The notes: a model not told the origin generated them from the letters alone. Shown: positions 37,517 through 47,656, counted from the stretch's first letter. The stretch is DNA of 64,000 bases from Mycolicibacterium sphagni (GCF_013337765.1 NZ_VBSB01000002.1:186001-250000), one strand, 5' to 3'. Program-made: numbers and translations.

Positions 37517-38349
37517 GATGCGGCTCGCGAATTGCTTTCTCGTAATGCCGAAGTCGGCCCGGCTTGAATCCGCGGCCGCAGGCCATAGTCATCAGCGCGC
37601 AGCGGCACGTCGAGGTAAGCCGCGGCGTCCTGCTCGGTTCCCAACGTGAGCTCGACGGCCGTCTTCGCCTGGAAGAGCGCGATCACTGCCTGCTGGTGGT
37701 GTTCGGTGCCGAATGAGCTGAGGGCCTGCGCAAGTTTGGTGTCGACGTATTGCACTGATCGCTGTAGGTCCGATGTGGTCGGTTGCGCTGCGTGCGTCGA
37801 TTGAGTCGCCTCGATTCCGAGTCCGCTGTACCAGCGGTGCCCGAGCGCCCCGAGGATGGCGGCGCACAGCGGGATCACGACGACGATGCAGATCAAGCCG
37901 AGCCGGTCGTGGAGCGTGATGGCACCGACGACACCGAGGAGCATCGTTGCGCCCGCACCGAAGAACAGCTGCACGGCCGCCGGCACTGCTTGGACGACGT
38001 GCCAGACCTGCCCGACGGCGCGCGCACCGGATCGGGCAATGCCGGCAACAAACCTGGCAATTGCCGTGAGGGCTTTCACGGCGGTCCGGCCCACCTCGTC
38101 GGCCTGCGCTCGAGTGATCGGGGATTTCGGCATCGACCAGTCGCGCTGCCGCGGCGACGGTGTCGGCGACGGCTCGGGTTCGACGATCTGCTCGGCTGTC
38201 ACGGACTCAGCCGCAGGAGGCGCTGCGGGTTGTTCGCCCGGCTCTTCGACCGTCGAATCCGTCGTAGTCACATTCGCATCAGCAGCCACACCCGTATCAT
38301 CGCCTGAACCGGCTCGAATCGCGGGTCTGGCACGCCGAAACACAACCAT
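37513..38349 (-). CDS. Membrane protein of unknown function
   Basis: About 278 residues. The N-terminal 90 are Pro/Glu-rich and disordered (EPGEQPAAPPAAESVTAEQ). Two membrane spans follow near 150-172 and 177-197. The C-terminal cytoplasmic part has YVDTKLAQALSSFGTEHHQQ. The start may instead be the GTG at 38289. It is the first gene of a two-gene operon with the small protein at 37118; no family was recognised. Confidence 0.6.
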   Translation of the reverse strand: MVVFRRARPAIRAGSGDDTGVAADANVTTTDSTVEEPGEQPAAPPAAESVTAEQIVEPEPSPTPSPRQRDWSMPKSPITRAQADEVGRTAVKALTAIARFVAGIARSGARAVGQVWHVVQAVPAAVQLFFGAGATMLLGVVGAITLHDRLGLICIVVVIPLCAAILGALGHRWYSGLGIEATQSTHAAQPTTSDLQRSVQYVDTKLAQALSSFGTEHHQQAVIALFQAKTAVELTLGTEQDAAAYLDVPLRADDYGLRPRIQAGPTSALRESNSRAAS

Positions 38350-38433
38350 CGATCGGGCTGGATTTCGTCGCGACTCGGGTCGGCAGCCACAAGCGGGGCC
38401 CGATCCGGCCCTGCACGGGTCAGCTCGCAAGCA

Positions 38434-39627
38434 CTAGCTCGCGGCCCTCGCCGGCTTCGTTCGCGCGCTGGACGCCTTGCCGGAACCAGCTGCCGCCGAG
38501 GTGCGCTTGGCCGTGGCATCGGCCGATCCGGCGCTTCGGGAAGCGCGAGCCCCCTTGTCTATCTTGACAACGCGACCTGTGCTGGCCTTGGCAGTGATCG
38601 GCACGCTCACGGTGGGCGTCGCGGAGTTCACCACCGAGCTGGGCACCTCGCTGGCCGCAGCCAGACTGCTCTTCACGGCCGCACTTTGCGCGACAGCAGA
38701 ACTCGCCGGAGCCTGCCAGCCGATCGCCTTCGCAATGGTCCTGGCGAATTCCATCATGGCCCCGAAGGGTCCGACCGCGGTTCCCGTCGCGAGCGGGACA
38801 TGGATGTGCAGCACCCCGAGTAAGTCATTGTCGTAGGCGAAGTCGAGCGCGTTGAAGATCGAGCCGCCCGGGCTGAGTAGACCGCCGAGCGCAATGCCGA
38901 CTTCCACACCGTCGGGGAAACTCACGCCGATCGCCGGCCCGAAGGCTTTCGCCAGCGCGGTGAGGTCGACATGTTCGCCTCCGTTGAGGAACGCGTCGGT
39001 CATCGCGGCCGGAATGCTGGTCAAAGTGCTCATCGCGCTCGCCACATCAGGAGTGGCGGCGCCAAGATCGGTCCGGATCGACTCCAGGCTGGCCGCCAAC
39101 ACCACCAGGGGGCCCAGCACCGGGCCCGCCATGCCGAGAATTACTCCGCTGAGCGCGGTCGTCGAGAACGCCAGCAGCTGCTTGCCGGTGGGAGAAATGC
39201 TGAGCTGCAACAGATCCGGGATGCCGGGCAATTGCATGATGGCCGGCAGCAGCTCGTAGAAGGTTCGGTGCGTGTTGTCCAGCGTCGATGTGTCGGGGGC
39301 CAGCGGCGCGGCGAGCGCGGCCTGGAAATCGGCCTGTACCTGCGCTGCGATACCCGGCAGGTCAGGCAGTTCCATCAAGTACGTGGCCAGATTGGCGGCG
39401 ATCTGCTGCAGGATCGGGGCCGGCGCCTCGCGCCACGTGTCGAACAGGGCCTGCGCGTTCGCGCCTGCCTGGGAGAAGACGTCCGCCCAGTCGGTGGCCG
39501 CAGTCAATTGGATCGCCGCCTCAGCGCGAAGGCTGGGCGGCGGCACTACAACCGGGCTCATCGCGATGGCGCTGGTGCCCACCACAGCCACACCGGCCGC
39601 GATGAAAGGGCGAGAGATTGCAGGCAT
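38434..39627 (-). CDS. GjpA-type outer membrane porin homologue
   Basis: This 397-residue protein has an N-terminal signal-like segment (MPAISRPFIAAGVAVVGTS) and the long Ala/Leu-rich core of proteins annotated as outer membrane porin GjpA in Corynebacteriales. The C-terminus is a basic Ser/Ala/Lys/Arg tail (KRTSAAAGSGKASSARTKPA). A paralog with the same plan lies at 53528. The start at 39627 was chosen for MPAISRP; the longer frame adds a poor leader. Porin activity is inferred from the family name only. Confidence 0.7.
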   Translation of the reverse strand: MPAISRPFIAAGVAVVGTSAIAMSPVVVPPPSLRAEAAIQLTAATDWADVFSQAGANAQALFDTWREAPAPILQQIAANLATYLMELPDLPGIAAQVQADFQAALAAPLAPDTSTLDNTHRTFYELLPAIMQLPGIPDLLQLSISPTGKQLLAFSTTALSGVILGMAGPVLGPLVVLAASLESIRTDLGAATPDVASAMSTLTSIPAAMTDAFLNGGEHVDLTALAKAFGPAIGVSFPDGVEVGIALGGLLSPGGSIFNALDFAYDNDLLGVLHIHVPLATGTAVGPFGAMMEFARTIAKAIGWQAPASSAVAQSAAVKSSLAAASEVPSSVVNSATPTVSVPITAKASTGRVVKIDKGARASRSAGSADATAKRTSAAAGSGKASSARTKPARAAS

Positions 39628-40008
39628 GTCGACTCCCCGTCGTCGTGTCACCCCTGACCCAACGAGAACCGTATCGGAGAGGTAGCCGCGAGAAACCTGA
39701 TTTCGGCGACGAACTACCGGATTCGGGCGGCTCGGATCGTTGCTGTGGACAAGCTACGCAAGATTTCTCACCCCCCGTGGCAACTCCCTGCGGCGGCAAT
39801 CGGTCGGCCTTTCCAGTGCCGTGAAATTCGCTGGTCACGCTCGCAGATGCGGCCGATCCCCCGCGCAAAGCTGATTCCGATGGCATCGCCGCCATCCTGC
39901 AACTACATCGTTTGAATGCAATTCAGCTACCGGATAGGTATTTGCTTCCCTGTAATTTTGTGACTACAGTCACAGCCGGGTTGGGGATCTACCTCGGCAA
40001 TTAAGGAA
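39628..40008. other. 381-bp divergent spacer with a CRP-type site
   Basis: This lies between the porin and the repeat-protein genes. It holds the perfect CRP-type palindrome at 39959 near its right end. No gene was supported; short frames have no ribosome-binding sites. Confidence 0.5.
39959..39974. promoter_or_regulatory. Perfect CRP-type operator TGTGA-N6-TCACA
   Basis: TGTGACTACAGTCACA matches the cAMP receptor protein consensus at all ten fixed bases and lies 34 bp upstream of the repeat-protein start. That distance suits either blocking or class II-like activation. Confidence 0.7.
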
Positions 40009-40746
40009 ATGATCGTGAGATTGAGCTTTACCCCCTCATCTGCAGCAAAGATTTGTGCGGTTTGCGTCGGCGGTCCGGTGATCGCCCTCGGCATCGGCGC
40101 ACCGACCGCTCTGGCGGCACCATCCGCGGGAGCTGGTAACACCCAAAAACAGGCATCTGCCAGTGACAAAACGCCGTCCCCCGCCAAGGCCGGCCCACGA
40201 AGTCCGAGCAGCGCCGCGCGAGCCCACGACGCCTCGGAGCCGCAGCCGACTCCGGACTTCGCGGTGTCGTTCAACGGCCACAGCCTGGTCCAGTCCGGCA
40301 ACGCGACGGCAACCTCGGATCCGGGCTTCAACCTGGCAGTGGCAGGTGCCGGCAGCAACGCCTACGCCGGTGGCGGGTTCTTCAATGTCGCGGTTGCGGA
40401 CCACAACAGCACGGCCAGGGCAAGCGGAGGGATCTTGAACTTCGCCGACGCTGAGGACAACAGCACCGCGACCGCCGAAGACGGAACCTTTGTCGTCGCG
40501 CGGGCCCGGAATGGCAGCACCGCAACGATTTCCGGCGGCAAGCTCAACATCGCCGAAGCGAACAACGGCAGCACCGCCACCGTGAGCGGCGGTGACCGCA
40601 ACACCGCCACCGCGGACGGCACCGGCAGTGTGGCGTTCGCAGGCAACGGCAACAACAACGAGGCCACTGCGTCCTGCGGATCCAACGCCGACGCCAGTGG
40701 TGGAGACAACCTGGTGGTCACGACGCCAGTGGGCGGCTGCCAGTAA
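40009..40746 (+). CDS. Secreted repeat protein with NGSTAT motifs
   Basis: This 245-residue protein has a signal peptide to about 44 (APTALAAP) and a Ser/Ala/Pro linker. A region of short repeats from about 90 follows: DHNSTARASGGILNFADAED, EDNSTATAEDGTF, NGSTATISGGKLNIAEAN, NGSTATVSGGDRNTATA. The regular spacing and small polar residues suggest a beta-solenoid. Two cysteines sit near the C-terminus. A GTG two codons later could be the start. It sits behind a perfect CRP-type site. The role is unknown; an adhesin or structural envelope protein is possible. Confidence 0.7.
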   Translation: MIVRLSFTPSSAAKICAVCVGGPVIALGIGAPTALAAPSAGAGNTQKQASASDKTPSPAKAGPRSPSSAARAHDASEPQPTPDFAVSFNGHSLVQSGNATATSDPGFNLAVAGAGSNAYAGGGFFNVAVADHNSTARASGGILNFADAEDNSTATAEDGTFVVARARNGSTATISGGKLNIAEANNGSTATVSGGDRNTATADGTGSVAFAGNGNNNEATASCGSNADASGGDNLVVTTPVGGCQ

Positions 40747-40864
40747 TCGCGGTGGCGCCTGGGTTGTCGACGGGCGCCACCGTTGGGCGGGTTGTGCAGC
40801 ACGGTGTGATCCAATGTGGTCGGGCTTGGCCCCTTTGGTTCCGCCAGCGACCGCAAGGAGCACG

Positions 40865-42475
40865 ATGCCGACCGAGCCCGGCGACCAAGCCATCGACGAG
40901 ATCCGCGGGGCATACGACGCGACGCCGTACTCCGCGGACTCCATCCCTCAATCGGCACCGGGTCGGCTCGCCGCGATCGCGCAGTTGTTCGGCCTGCAGG
41001 CGCCAACGTTAGCCACGGCGCGAGTACTCGAAATCGGTTGTGGTGCAGCGGGGAATCTGGTTCCGTTCGCCGCAATCCATCCCGACGCGCAGGTGGTGGG
41101 CATCGACCTGTCCGAGGTCGCGATCGAACAGGGCCGACGACTGTTGCAGGCCGCCGGCATAGGGAACGTGGCGTTGATCGTCGGCGATATCGCGGCAGTG
41201 GACGTCGCCGCGTTGGGCCAGTTCGACTACATCATCGCCCACGGTGTCTACAGCTGGGTGCCCGAGAACGTGCAGGACGCGATGCTTTCCCTTACGAGCA
41301 GGTCGCTGGCACCCGACGGAGTGGCGTACATCAGCTACAACGTCTATCCGGGCTGGAAGTCCAAGGAGATCGTGCGCGACGCGATGCTGTTCGCCGCGCG
41401 CGACAGCGGGTCGCCGGATCAGCAGGTCGTCGCCGCCCGTGGCATGGTCGACTTCCTCGAAGAAGTCGCGCCGCCGGCCTCACCGATGGCGCGGGCGGTG
41501 GCCGAATTCCGAGAGCGGGACAACGGGTTCGACGATTCGTACCTGGTGCATGACGAGCTCGCTGGGATCAACCGGCCGTGCTATTTCGTCGACATGCTGG
41601 CGCGCGCTGGCGCGCACGGGTTGGCGTTCCTGGCCGAGGCACAACCCGAGCTGATGTTCGCGGCCAACTACGGAGGCAAAGTCGCCGAACACGTAGCGCA
41701 GCACTGCGGGGGTTCGCAATCGTTGATCGAGCAGTATCTGGATTTCGCGGTCGATCGCGCGTTCCGTCAAACGCTGTTCGTGCATGCCGATCGCGCTCCC
41801 CAGATCCGCCACACCCTCGACCACCGCACCTTCGAGGGTATGCACTTCGCCACCGAAATGCCGGTGATCGACGGCCCGACCCGGCTGGATCAGTCGGCTC
41901 AGAACTATCAGTTGTCCAGTGGCGCAACGGTATCGATCGACGATCCGGTCTTGAAGGTAGCCTGCGACACCCTGACGTGGCAGTCACCGTGGACGTTGTC
42001 GCGCGCACAGCTGGTGGACTTGGTGAGCGCGGAGCTCGGCTCGTCTCCTGACGGAATCGCCGAGCGGATCGACCGGCTCCTGGAGTTCCTGATCGTCAAC
42101 GGCCAAGCGCGCTACCGGGCCGATGCGGTGTCCCCGGACCCGGTCAGCGTCCCGCTGCGGGTGAATGAATCGTTAAGGCGAGTAGCCGAATTCACGCTGG
42201 GCGAAGGTGACGATGCCTACACGTTCAACGTGTGGCACGAGACCGTGGCGCTCGGGCCGCTCGACGCTCACGCGCTGATATTGCTTGACGGCACCCGTGA
42301 TTCGGTAGCGCTGGTGGAGGAACTGCTGCAGCTGGCACACAAGGGCAGCATTCACCTCGAACTCGACGACGGGCAGGCACTCACCGACGAGGCAGTGTTG
42401 CGGGACGTCTTCACCCAGTACATCGACGCCTTGCCGGAACGCTTGGAAGAGATGAAATTGGCCGCCGCCGACTGA
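40865..42475 (+). CDS. Methyltransferase with C-terminal regulatory domain
   Basis: This 536-residue protein has a SAM-binding domain (about 45-200, VLEIGCGAAGNL and VGIDLSEVAIEQG), followed by a methyltransferase regulatory domain and a long C-terminal helical domain. This layout matches proteins annotated as methyltransferase regulatory domain-containing, some of which are protein lysine methyltransferases. The start has AAGGAG four bases upstream. The substrate is unknown, and nothing nearby indicates one. Confidence 0.82.
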   Translation: MPTEPGDQAIDEIRGAYDATPYSADSIPQSAPGRLAAIAQLFGLQAPTLATARVLEIGCGAAGNLVPFAAIHPDAQVVGIDLSEVAIEQGRRLLQAAGIGNVALIVGDIAAVDVAALGQFDYIIAHGVYSWVPENVQDAMLSLTSRSLAPDGVAYISYNVYPGWKSKEIVRDAMLFAARDSGSPDQQVVAARGMVDFLEEVAPPASPMARAVAEFRERDNGFDDSYLVHDELAGINRPCYFVDMLARAGAHGLAFLAEAQPELMFAANYGGKVAEHVAQHCGGSQSLIEQYLDFAVDRAFRQTLFVHADRAPQIRHTLDHRTFEGMHFATEMPVIDGPTRLDQSAQNYQLSSGATVSIDDPVLKVACDTLTWQSPWTLSRAQLVDLVSAELGSSPDGIAERIDRLLEFLIVNGQARYRADAVSPDPVSVPLRVNESLRRVAEFTLGEGDDAYTFNVWHETVALGPLDAHALILLDGTRDSVALVEELLQLAHKGSIHLELDDGQALTDEAVLRDVFTQYIDALPERLEEMKLAAAD

Positions 42476-42481
42476 CGTCGG

Positions 42482-43321
42482 CTACCAGATGCGGATCCAG
42501 TCGACGAGCATCGCCGCCGGGTAGGTCCCCAGCGACGGATCACCGCCACCGGGCCCCCCGACCGCGAGGGTGAACATCGGCGACATCCAATAACCGGGGT
42601 TATTGAACGGCCAGCGCAGGTCGGTGGGGTTGCCGTGGACCGGGATCGGCTTTGGCGGCACCGTGAAATACGGCTTCGCGCCGTCGACATAGTCGCGCCA
42701 GAATTTGAATCCATCCGCGTCCCAGCGCATCCGCCAGTTATGCCAGGCACCGTCGATCAACCCGGCAATCGACTTGCTTTCCCACGTCTTCCCGTTCGAT
42801 GCGGCGTGGACCGTGGTTCCCGGGGCCCAACTGCGGTTGCCGTAGAACTCGAAGATGTCGACCTCACCATCGGGCAGCGGATCTTCGTTCACTGCCCAGT
42901 ACGCGGGCCACGCTCCCGAGGTCAGGCAGTCGAGCTTGGCCCGCGCTTCCCAGGTGTAGCCCATGGGGACGCGCCAGTTCCCCCGCACCTTGCCGCTGAA
43001 GTACCGATCGTCCTCTCGGGTGGCCAGGAGCACGAGATTCGAGTTTCCGTCGAGGAAGACGTTGCGCCGATCGTCGCGGTATTGACTCTCGACCGGTGGC
43101 CACACGTCGTCCTGCCAGTTCTGGATCGTCCAGTTCCCCGGGTTGGGGGCCGACCCCGCCGGGCCGTCGAAGTCGTCCTGGAACAGGTAGGCCGGCGCGC
43201 CACCTGGCGGTGCGTCCGGGCGCGGCGACGGGCCCGCCTCGGCGGTCGGGAGTGGGATTGCGGCGGCCAACAGGCCCAGCCCCGACATCATCATCATGCT
43301 TCGACGGTCCAATTCCGGCAC
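42482..43321 (-). CDS. Exported glycoside hydrolase family 16 protein
   Basis: This 279-residue protein has a probable Tat signal (ELDRRSMMMMSGLGLLAAAI) and a GH16 jelly-roll with the catalytic motif GEVDIFEFYG (E-x-D-x-x-E) near 150. GH16 enzymes cleave beta-1,3/1,4-glucans and related polysaccharides. The GTG at 43321 is preferred; an upstream GTG at 43372 would add 17 residues before the Tat motif. Its stop faces that of the methyltransferase gene. Confidence 0.85.
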   Translation of the reverse strand: MPELDRRSMMMMSGLGLLAAAIPLPTAEAGPSPRPDAPPGGAPAYLFQDDFDGPAGSAPNPGNWTIQNWQDDVWPPVESQYRDDRRNVFLDGNSNLVLLATREDDRYFSGKVRGNWRVPMGYTWEARAKLDCLTSGAWPAYWAVNEDPLPDGEVDIFEFYGNRSWAPGTTVHAASNGKTWESKSIAGLIDGAWHNWRMRWDADGFKFWRDYVDGAKPYFTVPPKPIPVHGNPTDLRWPFNNPGYWMSPMFTLAVGGPGGGDPSLGTYPAAMLVDWIRIW

Positions 43322-43368
43322 GGCTAAACCATAGAGCCTTGTCGCACGCCGCGCGATGATTCCCGACG

Positions 43369-44010
43369 TCACTGCGGCAGTTCGTCTCCTGACTGCTCGC
43401 GCACGATGTACTCGGCGTACCAGTCCGCCCAGTTCTCGTCATACTCGCCGCCGTGTCGATCCTCATGCTTTCCATGCGCGGCCCCGGCCCGGCGAAGGGC
43501 ACCCGCGAGGTCGGCGACGGAGGCGAAGGTCGTCTCGGTCTCAATGCGTCCCGGCAAGCGTGTCGTCACCTCCTGCAGCAGCCAGCCGTTGCCGTCGGGG
43601 TCGTGAAACGACGCGAAGGAGTGGTAGCTCGCACGCTCGGCCGCGGGGCCACTGAGGCGGAGCCGCCCGAACAGGTAGGGCTCGTCCGGGCCGGCGTAGT
43701 CCCCGGCGGAGTCGTGGAACACCTCGCTGATGGCGACACCCTTGGCGAGTAGCTCGGCACGGGCGGCCTGAACATCGGCGACGATCAGGTAGAGGCCCTG
43801 GGCGGAGCCGGGCGGGGCGGCGGTGACGTTCTCGCCGAAGATGATCGAACAGCCGGAGCCTGGCGGTGTGAATTGAATGACGCGAAAGTCCTTGCCACTG
43901 TCGAAGTCAGCATCCAGGCGCCTGCCGAGCTGCGCGTAGAACTCCTTGGCACGGTCCACATCTGAGACGGGAACGACGACGATTTCGAGCTTGAGATCGA
44001 GCTTGGCCAT
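43369..44010 (-). CDS. VOC (glyoxalase/bleomycin-resistance) family protein
   Basis: This 213-residue protein has an N-terminal VOC unit (about 8-150: EIVVVPVSDVDRAKEFYAQ and SFHDPDGNGWLLQEVT) and a short C-terminal Arg/His-rich extension with GGEYDENWADWYAEYIV. VOC enzymes bind a metal for isomerase, lyase or dioxygenase chemistry; the extension resembles proteins often annotated as glyoxalases. Substrate unknown. Confidence 0.85.
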   Translation of the reverse strand: MAKLDLKLEIVVVPVSDVDRAKEFYAQLGRRLDADFDSGKDFRVIQFTPPGSGCSIIFGENVTAAPPGSAQGLYLIVADVQAARAELLAKGVAISEVFHDSAGDYAGPDEPYLFGRLRLSGPAAERASYHSFASFHDPDGNGWLLQEVTTRLPGRIETETTFASVADLAGALRRAGAAHGKHEDRHGGEYDENWADWYAEYIVREQSGDELPQ

Positions 44011-44180
44011 GACGATGTGCCCTTTCGCCTCTCCAGATATGGGATCACCCCGAGCGGCAAGAGTCGACCGTTATGCGCGGCCACGATCGACGTTCCGGTC
44101 CAACATGATTCGCAGCCGTTTGTCGATACCGTCATTTTCGCGGGTACACCGTGGTGGGATCGTTTCCAAGAGGTGACGCC

Positions 44181-45395
44181 ATGCTTACATGGAGAACCAC
44201 GGCGGTAGCCACACTGGCAGTAGCGCTGGTGGCCGGCTGCTCGTCGTCGACCGCGCCACGGGCGGGCACCAGCGGCGCACCGACTACGGCGGCCGCCGAT
44301 CCGAAATCAGAACGCGGCGACGAGGCCGCGCTCGACACCGTCCCCTGGGATCAGGTCGGACCCGGCTGGATGTTGGCCACCTGGACGCTGCACCCTTACA
44401 TGCCCGGCGGCACGCCGAGCACCGGCGAATCCGCCAACACCACGCTGTACCTGGTGGATCCGTCGGGCGATCGCTACCCGATCACCACGTTCCCACCACG
44501 CGCCGACGGCTTTGGTGGTCCCAGATTGGTCGACTGGTCCGGCGACGGCGAACGGGCCCTGTTCTACGACCAGTCCGCTGACAAACCGACGCCCATCATC
44601 GTCGACCTGCACACCGGCGCGCAGACCGCGGTCCCCATCCGAGGCTCCACGCAATTCGTCCCGAGCTTCACGCTGCCCTCAGGCAAGGCATTGCTGATCG
44701 TCAACAAAGACGACAACAGCGACAAGCCGCCGACGATGGAGCGCGTCGATCTGACGGGTAGGCCAGAGCTGCTCTATCCGACGGACAAGCTGAGCAGCCC
44801 CATCAGGGGCTATTACCTGCCCACGCCCGACGGGACTCAGCTGATTCTCGGAACGGACGCGGAAATGGTGGTGATGGACAACGACGGGACGGTTGCGCGG
44901 ACCATGCCGACGCCGCGGGGCGTGACTTGGTGCACCCCCGTGCGGTGGTGGGGCGGCCAGTCGGCCACCACCCTGCTGGCCTTCTGCGGTTCGAACAACA
45001 ACGATCAGCCCCAGCTGTGGCTGATGCCGTTCGCAGGCGGAACGCCGACCGCGCTCACCGCGCCGCACCCGTCCGGCGCCGCCTTCGATGCCTGGCACGT
45101 GCAAGCGGGGACATTTGTCGGGACCGAATCCCAATGCGGCGAGGTTCTCCTCGAAAAGCTCAATGCCGACGGCACCTCATCACGAGTAGCGGTGCCCGGC
45201 ACCAAACCCGAGCGCAGCATCGAGGTCGTCGGTGTCAGCGACGACGATCTCATCGTACGGGCGTTCCCGTCCTGCAACCCCGGTGAGGCACTGCTCGACT
45301 ACGACCCCGCGGCGAACACCTCAACGTTGTTGCTCGGTGGAACAGTGAACGGCGGCAGTGTCACCGATGCCCTGCTGTACCCGGGTCAGGGCTAG
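44181..45395 (+). CDS. Lipoprotein with TolB/WD40-like beta-propeller repeats
   Basis: This 404-residue protein has a lipobox LVAGC at about 19 after a short signal peptide, so it is predicted to be lipid-anchored outside the membrane. The body consists of propeller-like repeats (LYLVDPSGDRYPIT, LLIVNKDDNSD, TQLILGTDAEMVVMD). The ATG at 44181 follows AAGAGGTG. The function is unknown. Confidence 0.78.
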   Translation: MLTWRTTAVATLAVALVAGCSSSTAPRAGTSGAPTTAAADPKSERGDEAALDTVPWDQVGPGWMLATWTLHPYMPGGTPSTGESANTTLYLVDPSGDRYPITTFPPRADGFGGPRLVDWSGDGERALFYDQSADKPTPIIVDLHTGAQTAVPIRGSTQFVPSFTLPSGKALLIVNKDDNSDKPPTMERVDLTGRPELLYPTDKLSSPIRGYYLPTPDGTQLILGTDAEMVVMDNDGTVARTMPTPRGVTWCTPVRWWGGQSATTLLAFCGSNNNDQPQLWLMPFAGGTPTALTAPHPSGAAFDAWHVQAGTFVGTESQCGEVLLEKLNADGTSSRVAVPGTKPERSIEVVGVSDDDLIVRAFPSCNPGEALLDYDPAANTSTLLLGGTVNGGSVTDALLYPGQG

Positions 45396-45424
45396 TCGGC
45401 AACTCCTCGTCTTGATGTTCCCCG

Positions 45425-45856
45425 TCATCCGACTTTGGTGATGCCCGATCGCGAGATCGTGAAGCCACCGCCCGGCGGCGTGGTACACGTGACCCCGGCA
45501 CTCTCCGACACGCACGTGAACATGCTATGGCGGGCCGTCTGGCCGTAGCCCAGGGTCGGGAAGCCTTGTCCCGCACGGCTGGTGCAGCTGTCCTGGACGC
45601 AGCCGACGAGAGTCGGGGATCCGTACTGGTCCAGCACCACCGCTTGCGGCGGCGAATTGGTTTGGCAGTAAGCCTGGGCGGCGGAGCCCTGAGTACCCGG
45701 AGGGGCCGCTTCCATGAGCGAGCACGCGATGTTGCCCGAGGGCGACACGAAGTTGCACGGCGAACCCGGCACACAGGGCCCGTCGTCAGCGACAGCCGGC
45801 GGCGCCCCCAACCATCCGCCGACCACAACGATCCCGACCGCGACGACGGGCTTCAT
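45425..45856 (-). CDS. Secreted DUF6636-like protein
   Basis: This 143-residue protein has a signal peptide of about 23 (PPAVADDG). The mature part has eight cysteines, the opening FVSPSGNIACSLM, and a later FTCVSESAGVTCTTPPGGGFTISRSG. This matches the DUF6636 pattern seen in many mycobacterial exported proteins. It is disulfide-rich and of unknown function. Its stop lies 29 bp from the end of the lipoprotein gene. Confidence 0.75.
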   Translation of the reverse strand: MKPVVAVGIVVVGGWLGAPPAVADDGPCVPGSPCNFVSPSGNIACSLMEAAPPGTQGSAAQAYCQTNSPPQAVVLDQYGSPTLVGCVQDSCTSRAGQGFPTLGYGQTARHSMFTCVSESAGVTCTTPPGGGFTISRSGITKVG

Positions 45857-45864
45857 ACCGCTTC

Positions 45865-46752
45865 CTACGCCGCAGGTTTGAGATAGGTGACGAGGTTGAC
45901 GTCGCAGTATTCGTCGGAGAACATGCCACGGCAGCCCCGGAGATAGCGCATATAGCGGTCGTAGACCTCTTCGGATTGAATCTCGATTGCCTTGTCCCGG
46001 TTGGCTTCCAGCGCATCACCCCAGATGCCGAGTGTCCTGATGTAGTGCGGTCGCAGCGACAGCACCTCGGGGACGGTGAATCCGGCTGCCTCGCCGCGTT
46101 CCTGCATCATGACCGCCGTCGGGATGCGGCCGCCGGGGAAGATCTCGGTGATGATGAATTTCACGAACCGCAGGGCTTCGAACGTGATCTTCTTGCCGCG
46201 TTCGGCCATGTCGTAGGGGTGATAGCTGGTGGTGCTCTGAATCGTCATCCGTCCGTCGTCGGGCAGGATGTTGAAGCAGTTCTTGAAGTAGTCGTCGTAG
46301 CGCTCGAAGCCGAAGTGTTCGAAGGCCTCGATCGAGACAATGCGGTCGACCGGTTCGCTGAACTCCTCCCAGCCATGCAGCTGGACGTCGTGCGTGCGCT
46401 GGGAATCGACCTGGTCGAGAAGCTTCGTGGTGTGCGCGTGCTGGTTCTTCGAGAGCGTGAGCCCGATGACGTTGACGTCGTACTTCTCCATCGCGCGTTT
46501 CATCGTGGCGCCCCACCCGCAGCCGATGTCGAGCAACGTCATTCCCGGCTTGAGGTCAAGCTTGTCCAGGTTCAGATCGATCTTGGCGATCTGCGCTTCT
46601 TCCAGCGAGAGGTCCGCGGGCTCGAAGTAGGCGCAACTGTAGGTCCGGCTCGGATCCTGAAAGAGGCCGAAGAAGTCGTCGGACAGGTCGTAATGGGCCT
46701 GGATGTCCTCGAAATGGGGACGCATCTTCGAGGTGGATCTCTTATCGGGCAT
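45865..46752 (-). CDS. Cyclopropane mycolic acid synthase family methyltransferase
   Basis: This 295-residue enzyme carries the family hallmarks: [35 protein letters not shown], the SAM motif [17 protein letters not shown], and [17 protein letters not shown]. It belongs to the CmaA/MmaA/PcaA group, which modifies meromycolate chains with cyclopropane rings or methyl branches. Which modification it makes cannot be told. The ATG at 46752 follows GGGAGGGC. It is in the same direction as the cobalt/nitrile hydratase operon, 94 bp after CbtA. Confidence 0.9.
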   Translation of the reverse strand: MPDKRSTSKMRPHFEDIQAHYDLSDDFFGLFQDPSRTYSCAYFEPADLSLEEAQIAKIDLNLDKLDLKPGMTLLDIGCGWGATMKRAMEKYDVNVIGLTLSKNQHAHTTKLLDQVDSQRTHDVQLHGWEEFSEPVDRIVSIEAFEHFGFERYDDYFKNCFNILPDDGRMTIQSTTSYHPYDMAERGKKITFEALRFVKFIITEIFPGGRIPTAVMMQERGEAAGFTVPEVLSLRPHYIRTLGIWGDALEANRDKAIEIQSEEVYDRYMRYLRGCRGMFSDEYCDVNLVTYLKPAA

Positions 46753-46846
46753 ATGCCCTCCCGCCTGGGGGCGCCTGAACCACATGTTTTCCTGTGGCTG
46801 ATCGCACCCTACGCGGTAGGCGTCCGCCGATCGGCCGTTTCGGCCG

Positions 46847-47656
46847 TCACGCCGATACCAAAGCCGACTTCCGTCGCATCGACGATGACAGTGCCGACAG
46901 GCACGCCCAGGTGGCGCCGATCGTCACCCACATCACGGCCTGGTTCAGCAGCGAGTACACCCGGAATTCGCCAAGCACCTGGGCCGGAAAGCCGTCGACC
47001 ACAACGCCGTCGGGACCGCTGATCGGCCCCGGAACCTCAGAGAAGCCGGGTAACAACGCGAAGGCTACGAGCATGACCACGACGTATCCGCCCACCGCCA
47101 CGGCAGTCGCCGGCCAACTCCCCCACCGCCGCGACCACGCCAACCCGGCGGCCACGGCAACGCAGGCACCGACCACCGAGATCACGCTGATCGTCAAGAA
47201 CGCCGAACTCCGTGCTCCGATGGTCTCTTCCAGCCCCACGGTCGGCGGATTCGCCGGATATTTCAGGCCCGGCACCAGGGCGATCGCCGCGAACATTCCC
47301 GCCGAGAGCAACAGGGCCAAAGCGGTGGGATCGGGCGTGGCGCCTCGCCGCTCGAGCACAGCGCGAATCACGGTGTAGGCCACCGCGAACAGCACACCCA
47401 TGGCGACGGTGAAGGCGATGACTCCGACTGCGGCGCCGAAGTTCTCCTGCACCGACCGGGTGAAGAGCTCGTGACCATGCTCGTGACCGCTGCCGGCAAG
47501 CTGGGCCTCGGCGTGCTCGCGCTCCCCTTCGTAGTCCACCGCGGCATTGATCAACGGTTCGATCATCACGCGGCTGAATGCGAAGCTGACGATGCCGCCG
47601 ACTACGCCAGGTACGAGATACCGTACTGTCGCGGGCAATTCGACGTTCAGTGGCAC
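46847..47656 (-). CDS. cbtA: Cobalt transporter subunit CbtA
   Basis: This 269-residue membrane protein has about six spans. It contains [22 protein letters not shown] and a His-rich loop ([10 protein letters not shown]), a pattern of CbtA. CbtA/CbtB supply cobalt. The start is GTG, overlapping the end of CbtB by 10 bp. Its place behind a cobalt-type nitrile hydratase indicates that it feeds that enzyme. Confidence 0.9.
   Translation of the reverse strand: MPLNVELPATVRYLVPGVVGGIVSFAFSRVMIEPLINAAVDYEGEREHAEAQLAGSGHEHGHELFTRSVQENFGAAVGVIAFTVAMGVLFAVAYTVIRAVLERRGATPDPTALALLLSAGMFAAIALVPGLKYPANPPTVGLEETIGARSSAFLTISVISVVGACVAVAAGLAWSRRWGSWPATAVAVGGYVVVMLVAFALLPGFSEVPGPISGPDGVVVDGFPAQVLGEFRVYSLLNQAVMWVTIGATWACLSALSSSMRRKSALVSA

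Noticed and set aside
45976..47022. 348-codon plus-strand frame opposite the CMAS gene
   Set aside because: This is the antisense of a clearly recognisable mycolate methyltransferase.
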